Part shown: positions 1 through 6,240 of the stretch, piece after piece
Position numbering within the stretch: the stretch's first letter is position 1
How the letters are laid out: each line of letters starts with the position of its first letter
Source of the DNA: an uncultured Bacteroidales bacterium
GTDB taxonomy: Bacteria > Bacteroidota > Bacteroidia > Bacteroidales > UBA932
Length of the DNA: 6,240 nucleotides
Reading direction: 5' to 3'
NCBI GenBank assembly: GCA_945912085.1
Contig: CAMEBJ010000077.1
Span: 1 to 6,240, forward strand
The notes under the pieces: generated by a model
What the model was told of the DNA's origin: nothing
Seen by the model: only the letters and a program-made list of their open reading frames with translations
Databases searched by the model: none
Translations under genes and position numbers: made by a program

Positions 1-1
1 G

Positions 2-1210
2 AACCTGTCAGACAAAATGTATGACGGCAGCAACAAGATCGTTACAGGTGTGTTTGAAACTTATCTGAACTTTTCTGAAGGAGAATTTTCAGTTGTCGAT
101 TCCGAAGGCAATGTCTGGACCCTGTCCGAAGACGGAAAGGTCACGAAGGACTGTGGAGAGAGTGTCTTCAGCGGCGAAAAAGGCGTTTACCGCCTCAGGA
201 TTGACATCAATGCCGGTCGCTGGTCGAAGGTGAGGGTCAATTCCGTAACATTCCGTTCATTCTATGGCGAAAAAATATCCCTCACTGGTGAATATACCGG
301 AGTAGGAAAGTGGAAATTCTCCGGAATCCCTCTTGATGCTAACACCTCTGAGGTGAAATATTACCGCTTTGACGTGGATTCCGACAACCCTCAGGAGCTG
401 GCATATCTCTGCTCCACCAAAGACCTGAACACTTCCGATCCGGAATCCTACAAATCAGCATATCAGTATGTAAGGACTCTCGGAAAGTCTGCCTTCGAAT
501 CCATTGCCGGTCAGAATGACGGCAGTGCGGCCGCCTTCCGTTTCGCATCTTCGGACGAGGGTGTCACCGAAATAACTCTTTCCCTGAATTCCGGTCAGTC
601 AAGGTACATCCATTCGGTGGAAATCGCTCCTGCGGGACCTCCGGCAGCCTTTATGGGGGATTCGATTACTGAGAACTGGAGGAAGTCTTCCACCGGCCAT
701 CCGGAGTTCTTCACTTCAAACAATTACCTGAATTTCGGAATCAGCGGCCAGACCACGACGCAGATGCTTGCGCGCTTCGAAAAGGAGGTTGTTGCAAACA
801 AACCGCAATCCGTGGTAATCTGCGGAGGAACCAACGACATCGCGGGAAACGGCGGTGCGATTGAGAACAGTGCGATTCTGAAAAACATCGAGGAAATGGG
901 AAATATGGCACAGGAGGCTCGCATAAAGGTGATTCTCTGCTCAATTCTGCCGACTGACCATTACTGGTGGAAACCGGATATGACACCCGGGGAAATCGTC
1001 TCCAGAATCGCTGAAATGAACACCCTCATCCGCAATCTCTGCAACAATAGAAACTGGACTTATGTGGATTATTTCACGCCGATGGCAGACAAGACCACCG
1101 GTGCCATCCTGTCTCAGTACTCCGATGACAGAATACATCCGAACCAGGCAGGCTACGAAGTGATGGAGGGAATCATCAGACCTGTAATCAGAAGTGTAAC
1201 AGGTAAATAA
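2..1210 (+). CDS. SusE/F-like plus SGNH/GDSL esterase fusion protein (5'-partial)
   Basis: The reading frame is open to the left edge, so the first visible Met (position 17) is probably internal; residues are numbered from it. Residues about 1-75 and 78-206 are two beta-rich, Gly/Asp/Ser-rich stretches that look like SusE/SusF-type outer-membrane glycan-binding domains (for example YLNFSEGEFSVVDSEG). Residues about 210-397 form a complete SGNH hydrolase: block I GDSIT with nucleophile Ser216, block II FGISG (G241/G244), block III GGTND with Asn273, and block V DRIHP with Asp371 and His374. SGNH enzymes of this kind usually remove acetyl or other acyl esters from sugars or lipids; next to two glycosidases a carbohydrate acetylesterase is most likely. 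The export signal would lie off-window; a surface lipoprotein is an inference. The stop is 6 nt before the GH2 start, indicating an operon. The esterase fold is secure; the binding-domain call is moderate and the acyl substrate is unproven. Confidence 0.85.
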   Translation, partial: NLSDKMYDGSNKIVTGVFETYLNFSEGEFSVVDSEGNVWTLSEDGKVTKDCGESVFSGEKGVYRLRIDINAGRWSKVRVNSVTFRSFYGEKISLTGEYTGVGKWKFSGIPLDANTSEVKYYRFDVDSDNPQELAYLCSTKDLNTSDPESYKSAYQYVRTLGKSAFESIAGQNDGSAAAFRFASSDEGVTEITLSLNSGQSRYIHSVEIAPAGPPAAFMGDSITENWRKSSTGHPEFFTSNNYLNFGISGQTTTQMLARFEKEVVANKPQSVVICGGTNDIAGNGGAIENSAILKNIEEMGNMAQEARIKVILCSILPTDHYWWKPDMTPGEIVSRIAEMNTLIRNLCNNRNWTYVDYFTPMADKTTGAILSQYSDDRIHPNQAGYEVMEGIIRPVIRSVTGK

Positions 1211-1216
1211 TACTTT

Positions 1217-3757
1217 ATGAAAAATTTGATTCTGCTCATTGCTTTCGCACTGGCTTCATTCTCAGCCGTATCGGCCACTTCTTTTTCGCAGTCAGAGGAA
1301 GATTTGCCCCCTCAGTCTCCCAGGCAGCAGAAACTTCTGGAAAAGGGATGGAAATTTCTCAATTCGGATGCTGAAGGAGCCTGTGAAGTCCTCTTTGACG
1401 ATTCTTCCTGGGAGAGTGTGACCGTCCCGCACGACTGGGCTATCAAAGGACCTTTCGACAGAAACATTGACCTTCAGAAAGTCGCTGTCACCCAGAATTT
1501 TGAAAAAGTGGAGACTTGGAAGACAGGCCGTTCCGGAGGTCTTCCGTACATTGGTACGGGCTGGTACCGCTGCATTTTCGATGTCCCCGCGGGCAAGCGG
1601 GCCATTCTGATTTTTGACGGTGCAATGAGTGAGGCAAAGGTTTTTGTGAACGGACGTCAGGTCTGCTTCTGGCCCTACGGCTACAATGCATTCCACTGTG
1701 ACGTGACCGATGTCCTGAATGAGGATCGGAAGGGAAACGTCCTGGCGGTACGCCTGGAGAACAAACCCCAGTCCACGAGATGGTATCCCGGGGCAGGACT
1801 CTACAGGAACGTGCATCTTCTGACCGTGGATCCAATCCATATCCCTGTCTGGGGCACATTTGTCTCCACTCCTTCCGTAAGCCGCGAGTATGCTTCCGTC
1901 CGTCTTGAAACCTCTGTCGAAGGACTTGCACAGGGATGTAAAGTCAAGCTTCTTACACGAATCTTCTCTCCTGAAGGGGACTGCGTGAGTGAGCGTTGTA
2001 CTGAGTCCGTCGGCTCTTCCTTCGTCCAGAATTTCCTGGTTGAGAATCCCTCCCTCTGGTCTCCGGAAACGCCTGCCCTTTACAGGGCGGTGACTGAGGT
2101 CTGCGTGGGGAATGAATTGAAAGACAGTTACGAAACGCGTTTCGGAATCCGGAGCATTGAATTCATTCCGGGAAAAGGATTTTTCCTGAATGGCCGGTGT
2201 CGCAAATTCAAGGGTGTCTGCAATCATCACGACCTCGGCCCTCTGGGAGCTGCAGTCAATGTGGCTGCATTGCGCCATCAGCTTGAATTGTTGAAAGATA
2301 TGGGATGTGATGCCATACGCACCTCACACAATATGCCGGCCCCGGAACTAGTCCGCCTTTGCGACGAAATGGGTTTTATGATGATGATAGAGCCTTTTGA
2401 CGAGTGGGACAAGGCGAAATGCCGCAACGGATACCATCGTTTTTTCAACGAAACGGCTCCCGACGGAGTGAGGTGGTCGGAAAAGGATATGGTAAATATG
2501 ATCCGCCACTTCAGGAACAATCCGTGTGTTGTCCTGTGGAGCATCGGCAACGAGGTTCCTACCCAGTGTGACCCTCTCGGTGTCGAGGTTGCGACATATC
2601 TTCAGGATATCTGCCACCGTGAAGACCCGACCCGAAAGGTGACCTGCGGAATGGACAGAGTTGACTGCGTACTTGAGAACGGCTTTGCTGCGGCAATAGA
2701 TGTTCCAGGGCTGAACTACAGGACATTCCGCTATCTGGAATCCTACGAGCGCCTGCCCCAGGGTTTCATCCTTGGCTCCGAGACTGCTTCGGCGGTCAGT
2801 TCGCGAGGAGTGTACAAACTTCCCGCACAGAAACGCTTCAGCCACAAATATCCCGACCACCAGTGCTCATCTTTTGACCTGGAAGCCTGCGCCTGGTCAA
2901 ATATTCCGGATGTCGATTTTGCCCTTGCGGACGATTACGAATGGACTCTCGGCCAGTTCGTCTGGACCGGCTTTGATTACCTCGGGGAACCGAGTCCCTA
3001 CGATACCGATTCCTGGCCGAACCACAGTTCGATGTTCGGCATAATCGACCTCGCATCAATACCAAAGGACAGATATTATCTTTACAGAAGCGTTTGGAAC
3101 ACGGCGTCGGAAACCCTGCACGTCCTTCCGCACTGGAACTGGAAGAAAGGTGACCTCGTTCCCGTGACTGTTTACACAAATTATCCTTCGGCAGAACTCT
3201 TTGTCAATGGAGTAAGCCAGGGTGTCCGTCACAAGGCGGCCTCAGGCTGGACCGCGGATGGCGAATATGTCGGCCTGACCCGTGGAGTTCAGGATGAACC
3301 GGTTGAGGGACGCTACAGACTGATGTGGCCGGAAGTGGCATACCAGCCTGGCGAGATTTGTGTAATAGCCTATGATTCAGAGGGCAATGCGGCTGGAAAA
3401 ACGGTTGTGCGAACCTCCGGGAAACCTCATCATCTGGAATTGTCCGCAGACAAGAATGTTCTGTCGGCTGATGGCAGGGACCTGGCATACGTGACTGTGA
3501 AAGTGGTTGACAAGGATGGAAATGTCTGTCCTCTTGACGGCAGCGAGGTCCTCTTCACTGTTTCCGGAGAAGGTTCTTTCCGTGCAGCAGCCAACGGTGA
3601 CCCTACCTGCCTTGACCTCTTCCACACCGGTCGGATGCACGCTTTCAACGGGATGCTGACCGCCATAGTCCAGTCCTCTGAAATTCCGGGAGAACTGGTC
3701 CTGACAGCAAAAGGAAAAGGGCTCGGAACGGCAACCCTGACCATATTTACGCGTTAA
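1217..3757 (+). CDS. Exported glycoside hydrolase family 2 (beta-galactosidase-like)
   Basis: The 846-aa protein starts with a signal peptide (MKNLILLIAFALASFSAVSA, cleavage after about residue 20), so it is probably periplasmic. Domain order: jelly-roll sugar-binding domain about 30-205 (PHDWAIKGPF, GTGWYR), Ig-like domain about 210-312, TIM barrel about 315-610, DUF4982-like domain about 636-720 (PHWNWKKGD, AELFVNG), and a C-terminal Ig-like domain about 737-846. Catalytic residues are visible: acid/base Glu446 in SIGNEVP and nucleophile Glu522 in LGSETAS; the conserved NHHD is at 336-339. This architecture is typical of Bacteroidota PUL beta-galactosidases, which cut terminal beta-D-galactosyl residues from plant or host glycans. 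GH2 also includes beta-glucuronidases, beta-mannosidases and alpha-L-arabinopyranosidases, so the sugar is not certain. The ATG lies 6 nt after the previous stop, with an AT-rich spacer and no Shine-Dalgarno. It is intact, with no missing motif. Confidence 0.95.
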   Translation: MKNLILLIAFALASFSAVSATSFSQSEEDLPPQSPRQQKLLEKGWKFLNSDAEGACEVLFDDSSWESVTVPHDWAIKGPFDRNIDLQKVAVTQNFEKVETWKTGRSGGLPYIGTGWYRCIFDVPAGKRAILIFDGAMSEAKVFVNGRQVCFWPYGYNAFHCDVTDVLNEDRKGNVLAVRLENKPQSTRWYPGAGLYRNVHLLTVDPIHIPVWGTFVSTPSVSREYASVRLETSVEGLAQGCKVKLLTRIFSPEGDCVSERCTESVGSSFVQNFLVENPSLWSPETPALYRAVTEVCVGNELKDSYETRFGIRSIEFIPGKGFFLNGRCRKFKGVCNHHDLGPLGAAVNVAALRHQLELLKDMGCDAIRTSHNMPAPELVRLCDEMGFMMMIEPFDEWDKAKCRNGYHRFFNETAPDGVRWSEKDMVNMIRHFRNNPCVVLWSIGNEVPTQCDPLGVEVATYLQDICHREDPTRKVTCGMDRVDCVLENGFAAAIDVPGLNYRTFRYLESYERLPQGFILGSETASAVSSRGVYKLPAQKRFSHKYPDHQCSSFDLEACAWSNIPDVDFALADDYEWTLGQFVWTGFDYLGEPSPYDTDSWPNHSSMFGIIDLASIPKDRYYLYRSVWNTASETLHVLPHWNWKKGDLVPVTVYTNYPSAELFVNGVSQGVRHKAASGWTADGEYVGLTRGVQDEPVEGRYRLMWPEVAYQPGEICVIAYDSEGNAAGKTVVRTSGKPHHLELSADKNVLSADGRDLAYVTVKVVDKDGNVCPLDGSEVLFTVSGEGSFRAAANGDPTCLDLFHTGRMHAFNGMLTAIVQSSEIPGELVLTAKGKGLGTATLTIFTR

Positions 3758-3771
3758 AAAAATATTTGTTT
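3758..3771 (+). promoter_or_regulatory. AT-rich translation-initiation spacer that decides the GH3 start
   Basis: The gap between the GH2 stop and the GH3 ATG at 3772 is A/T-only apart from one G and has no purine-rich Shine-Dalgarno. That is usual for Bacteroidota, where AT-rich unstructured leaders support initiation. An in-frame TTG at 3766 would add only Met-Phe in front of the Met-Lys-Lys-Arg signal peptide, so the ATG is the better start. Confidence 0.5.
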
Positions 3772-5982
3772 ATGAAAAAAAGAATACTCGTCCTTCTCCT
3801 GGTTCTGGTTTCGGTTACGGCCGTTTCGGCGAAGAAAGACAAACTGGTTTACAAGGATGCTTCTGCCCCTGTGGAATCGAGGGTTGAGGACCTGCTTTCA
3901 AGAATGACCCTGGAGGAGAAAATTCTCCAGCTCAATCAGTATATGATCGGGGTCAATGACAATATGAACAACATCGGGACCGTCCCTTCGAACATTCCCG
4001 TGGGGCTGGGTTCGGTAATCTATATTCACGAAGACCCTCGGATGAGAAATGAACTCCAGCACAGGATGATTGAGGACAGCCGTCTGGGGATTCCGATGAT
4101 ATTCGGCTACGATGTCATCCACGGTTTCAGGACGATTTTCCCAATTCCGCTTGCACAGGCTGCATCCTGGAATCCTGCGAAGGTCGAGGAGTCCTGTGCC
4201 GTGGCTGCACGTGAGTGCAATGCTTCCGGAGTGGACTGGACATTCTCTCCTATGGTCGATGTCGCGCGTGACGGCAGATGGGGCCGCATTTCGGAAGGTT
4301 ACGGAGAAGACCCTTACGCAGCGTCGGTCTTCTGCCGGGCGGCAGTCCGGGGATATCAGGGCGATGACCTGTCCGCAAAGGGAACCGTGGCAGCCTGTCT
4401 GAAGCATTATGTCGGCTATGGAGCCTCCGAGGCCGGTCGTGACTATGTTCCTACGGAAATCTCCCGGCAGACCCTCTGGGACACTTATCTTCCTCCATTC
4501 GAAGCAGGTGTAAAGGCTGGAGCCAGGACTCTGATGAGTTCCTTTAATCTCATCAATGGAATTCCATCGACATCAAATCATTACACACTGACTGAAGTCC
4601 TCCGTGAGAAATGGGGGCACGACGGTTTTGTCGTGGCTGACTGGGATGCCGTGAAGCAGATTGTCAACCAGGGTGTCGCAAGTGACGGCAAGGAGGCGGC
4701 AATGCTCGCTTTCAATGCAGGAGTTGATATGGATATGGTGGACGACCTCTACCGGAAACATCTTCCTGACCTTGTCAGGGAAGGCAAGGTCAGCATGGAT
4801 TTGATTGATGAGTCCGTCCGGAGGATTCTCAGGGTGAAATTCGAGCTTGGCCTCTTTGAAAATCCTTATGTTGAGGAAGTTCCCCAGGAACAGAGACTGT
4901 TGCTTCCCGAGTATCTGGAACTGGCCGAGGCAGTTGCACAGGAGACAATGGTGCTTCTGAAGAATGAGGGCAAACTCCTGCCGCTCGTGCCGAATGGGAA
5001 AAAAATCGCCGTTGTAGGCCCTGTGGCTGCGGATAGTGCACCTCTGATGGGCAACTGGAGCGCCCGGGGACGTGTTTCTGACATCACCTGTCTGCGTGAT
5101 GCAATCGCTGCGGAGTTCGGCACCGGGACGGAAATCCTTTATGCAAAAGGATGTGACTTTGACGGTGATGACGAATCCGGGTTTGAAGAGGCTCTCACAA
5201 CTGCCTCTAAGGCTGATGTGGTTGTGCTTTGCCTGGGAGAGAAACGCAATTGGAGTGGAGAGAACTGCTCCCGTTCTTCCATCGCCCTTCCGGAGGTGCA
5301 GGAAAAGCTTCTTGCAAAGGTTCGTGAGGCAGGGAAGCCGGTAGTCGTCCTTCTGTCCAACGGAAGGTCCCTTGATTTGAGCAGGATTGAACCTCTGTCT
5401 GATGCGATTCTTGAAATCTGGCAGCCGGGCACCCGCGGAGCATTCGCCGCAGCCGGAATCCTTTCCGGCCGGTACAACCCGTCAGGAAAACTCCCTGTCA
5501 CCTTCCCTTACACCACCGGGCAGATTCCAATCTACTACAACCGCCGCAACAGCGGAAGGCGTGGCACCCAGGGAATCTACAAGGACATCACCAGCGAACC
5601 TAAGTATGAGTTCGCCTACGGCTTGAGTTACAGCACTTTTGAATATACACCCGTAAGACTCTCCTCGGCCTCAGTCAAAGTCTCTGACAGGAAAGCCAGG
5701 ATTACTGCCGAGGTGACGGTGAAGAATGTGAGCGGAGTTGACGGAATGGAGACTGTCCACTGGTTCATCTGTGACCCTTATTCTTCAATAGCCCGTCCTG
5801 TGAAGGAACTGAAATTCTTTGAAAAACGCCTCATCAGGGCAGGTGAGAGCGAAACTTTCACTTTTGAAATCGACCCTTTGCGAGACCTGGGTTTTGTCAA
5901 CGGTGAAGGGGACCGCTTCCTTGAAAAAGGTGAATATCACATTATTGTGAAATCGGACAAGGCTGTTCTTCTTGCAGAGTAG
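3772..5982 (+). CDS. Exported glycoside hydrolase family 3 beta-glucosidase (BglX-type)
   Basis: The 736-aa protein, numbered from ATG 3772, has a signal peptide (KKR, hydrophobic core, TAVSA with cleavage near residue 20) and is probably periplasmic. The N-terminal GH3 barrel begins with MTLEEKILQL (45-54) and carries DGRWGR (167-172), Lys211-His212 and the nucleophile Asp290 in VVADWDAV. The alpha/beta sandwich, about 390-620, carries the usual acid/base motif as WSGENCSR with Glu497. A fibronectin-III-like domain about 644-733 closes the protein, as in BglX (about 765 aa). GH3 enzymes of this layout release terminal beta-D-glucose, sometimes beta-xylose, from oligosaccharides. It follows the GH2 gene by 14 nt with no promoter between them, so it is probably the last gene of the operon. 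All motifs are present and the frame is intact. The family is certain; glucose specificity is inferred from similarity to BglX. Confidence 0.95.
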   Translation: MKKRILVLLLVLVSVTAVSAKKDKLVYKDASAPVESRVEDLLSRMTLEEKILQLNQYMIGVNDNMNNIGTVPSNIPVGLGSVIYIHEDPRMRNELQHRMIEDSRLGIPMIFGYDVIHGFRTIFPIPLAQAASWNPAKVEESCAVAARECNASGVDWTFSPMVDVARDGRWGRISEGYGEDPYAASVFCRAAVRGYQGDDLSAKGTVAACLKHYVGYGASEAGRDYVPTEISRQTLWDTYLPPFEAGVKAGARTLMSSFNLINGIPSTSNHYTLTEVLREKWGHDGFVVADWDAVKQIVNQGVASDGKEAAMLAFNAGVDMDMVDDLYRKHLPDLVREGKVSMDLIDESVRRILRVKFELGLFENPYVEEVPQEQRLLLPEYLELAEAVAQETMVLLKNEGKLLPLVPNGKKIAVVGPVAADSAPLMGNWSARGRVSDITCLRDAIAAEFGTGTEILYAKGCDFDGDDESGFEEALTTASKADVVVLCLGEKRNWSGENCSRSSIALPEVQEKLLAKVREAGKPVVVLLSNGRSLDLSRIEPLSDAILEIWQPGTRGAFAAAGILSGRYNPSGKLPVTFPYTTGQIPIYYNRRNSGRRGTQGIYKDITSEPKYEFAYGLSYSTFEYTPVRLSSASVKVSDRKARITAEVTVKNVSGVDGMETVHWFICDPYSSIARPVKELKFFEKRLIRAGESETFTFEIDPLRDLGFVNGEGDRFLEKGEYHIIVKSDKAVLLAE

Positions 5983-5990
5983 ATTGCCTC

Positions 5991-6062
5991 TGTCCGGGAA
6001 TCCCCTACAAAGACATCTCCCTCTACCACGCCCTCGGAGGCGGTGTGGAGTCTGCAATGTGA
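5991..6062 (+). pseudogene. Possible remnant of a TolC/NodT-type efflux protein C-terminus
   Basis: Just after the GH3 stop, in a different frame, the + strand reads CPGIPYKDISLYHALGGGVE followed by Ser-Ala-Met and TGA. The string LYHALGGG closely resembles the LYKALGGGW tail that ends many RND-type outer-membrane efflux proteins (NodT/CusC/OprM group). Third codon positions are G/C-rich (ATC, TCC, CTC, TAC, CAC, GCC), like real genes here. There is no start codon or upstream body; further left the frame runs into the GH3 gene. I read it as the 3' scrap of an efflux gene lost or replaced when the PUL genes came in. The match is from memory of the family, is only about 20 residues long, and could be chance. 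Confidence 0.4.
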
Positions 6063-6068
6063 GTCCTT

Positions 6069-6099
6069 CTTGCTAGAAAATGATTATTTTCTAACTTTG
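6069..6099 (+). promoter_or_regulatory. Bacteroides-type promoter for the downstream gene
   Basis: TAACTTTG (6092-6099) fully matches the Bacteroidota -7 consensus TAnnTTTG. CTTG (6069-6072), close to the TTTG -33 element, lies 19 nt upstream, the usual spacing for the main sigma factor of this phylum. The transcript would start around 6105, giving a leader of about 70 nt before the ATG at 6176. It separates the downstream gene from the PUL operon. Confidence 0.7.
6074..6093. repeat. Perfect 8-bp inverted repeat (candidate operator)
   Basis: TAGAAAAT (6074-6081), a 4-nt centre GATT, and ATTTTCTA (6086-6093) form a perfect inverted repeat. It fills the spacer between the promoter elements and overlaps the first two bases of the -7 box. 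A dimeric regulator bound here would block RNA polymerase. Because it lies upstream of the predicted transcript start it is unlikely to act as an RNA hairpin for this gene. As a terminator for the operon on the left it is poor: the stem is AT-rich and no T-run follows. Confidence 0.5.
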
Positions 6100-6162
6100 C
6101 AGGCCGGAATGTTGCGCTGTCCTTTATTGTGGGAATTTGATGTGTTCCCGGCGCGAGAAAAC

Positions 6163-6168
6163 AGGAGG
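6163..6168 (+). promoter_or_regulatory. Strong Shine-Dalgarno AGGAGG
   Basis: A full AGGAGG lies 7 nt before the ATG at 6176, an ideal distance. It supports that start codon. It contrasts with the two PUL genes whose starts are visible, which have none. Confidence 0.7.
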
Positions 6169-6175
6169 CTTGAAA

Positions 6176-6240
6176 ATGGAAAACTGGAAGGAAAGAACCG
6201 GCTTGCTTGTAGGGGAGCAGACCCTCAGGCGTTTCGCAGA
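6176..6240 (+). CDS. tcdA: tRNA threonylcarbamoyladenosine dehydratase (ThiF/E1-like), 3'-partial
   Basis: Only the first 21 codons are visible: MENWKERTGLLVGEQTLRRF followed by Ala. This matches the characteristic N-terminus of Bacteroidota TcdA/CsdL (YgdL) proteins, of the form W-x-x-R-T-x-L-L-x-G-x-x-x-x-x-x-L, which precedes the ATP-binding GxGGVG loop (off-window). TcdA is a cytoplasmic E1-like enzyme that uses ATP to dehydrate and cyclise t6A37 of tRNA to ct6A; full length is usually about 240-270 aa. It has its own promoter and a strong ribosome binding site and is unrelated to glycan use. The call rests on a short N-terminal signature, so another ThiF-family member is possible. Confidence 0.75.
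   Translation, partial: MENWKERTGLLVGEQTLRRFA

Noticed and set aside
1292..2278. A 328-codon open frame on the minus strand inside the GH2 gene
   Set aside because: It is a complement of conserved GH2 sequence, including the NHHD motif. Its product shows no recognisable domain and lies wholly within a well-supported gene; codon bias on the + strand explains it.
3761..3768. AATATTTG resembling a -7 promoter box before the GH3 gene
   Set aside because: It misses the first consensus base and would put the transcript start at or past the ATG. An AT-rich initiation spacer is the simpler reading.
3766..3771. TTG start two codons upstream of the GH3 ATG
   Set aside because: It adds only Met-Phe before the signal peptide and has no ribosome binding site. 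The ATG at 3772 gives a normal Met-Lys-Lys-Arg signal peptide.
5785..6057. A 90-codon minus-strand frame across the GH3 3' end and the intergenic region
   Set aside because: Most of it is antisense to the GH3 fibronectin-III-like domain, it has no recognisable motif, and the opposite strand explains the openness better.
6131..6149. GGGAA / TTCCC hairpin in the leader of the last gene
   Set aside because: The stem has only 5 base pairs with a 9-nt loop and is not followed by a T-run. It is too weak to call a riboswitch or attenuator.

Overview
The window looks like a member of the Bacteroidota, probably Bacteroidales. The evidence is a run of Sus-type/PUL-type glycan-degradation genes, gene starts preceded by AT-rich spacers rather than Shine-Dalgarno sequences, and a Bacteroides-style promoter (TTG / 19-nt spacer / TAACTTTG) near the right end. 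G+C is about half by eye, which would suit mid-GC gut or rumen Bacteroidales better than the AT-rich Bacteroides species. I cannot name a genus.

Positions 2-5982 hold three tightly packed + strand genes, almost certainly co-transcribed. The first is the 3' part of a large protein with SusE/SusF-like beta-sandwich sequence followed by a complete SGNH/GDSL esterase domain; its start lies left of the window. After 6 nt comes an exported GH2 beta-galactosidase-type enzyme (846 aa), and 14 nt after that an exported GH3 BglX-type beta-glucosidase (736 aa). All expected catalytic motifs are present in the three enzymes. Together they suit removal of acyl (probably acetyl) groups, trimming of terminal beta-galactose (or a related sugar), and release of beta-glucose from oligosaccharides. 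This is the accessory-enzyme end of a polysaccharide utilization locus; the SusC/SusD pair and endo-enzyme would be expected upstream. O-acetylated galactoxyloglucan is one substrate that needs all three activities, but that is only a hypothesis.

Positions 5983-6175 are intergenic. The left part holds a short coding-like stretch ending in LYHALGGGVESAM, which resembles the C-terminal tail of TolC/NodT-type outer-membrane efflux proteins and may be a gene remnant. The right part holds a good Bacteroides-type promoter whose spacer contains a perfect 8-bp inverted repeat that overlaps the -7 box, then a strong AGGAGG ribosome binding site.

From 6176 to the window end is the start of a housekeeping gene, most likely tcdA (ThiF/E1-like tRNA threonylcarbamoyladenosine dehydratase). 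The PUL operon therefore ends at the GH3 gene and an independent transcription unit begins. I found no RNA genes, CRISPR arrays, IS elements or strong intrinsic terminators.
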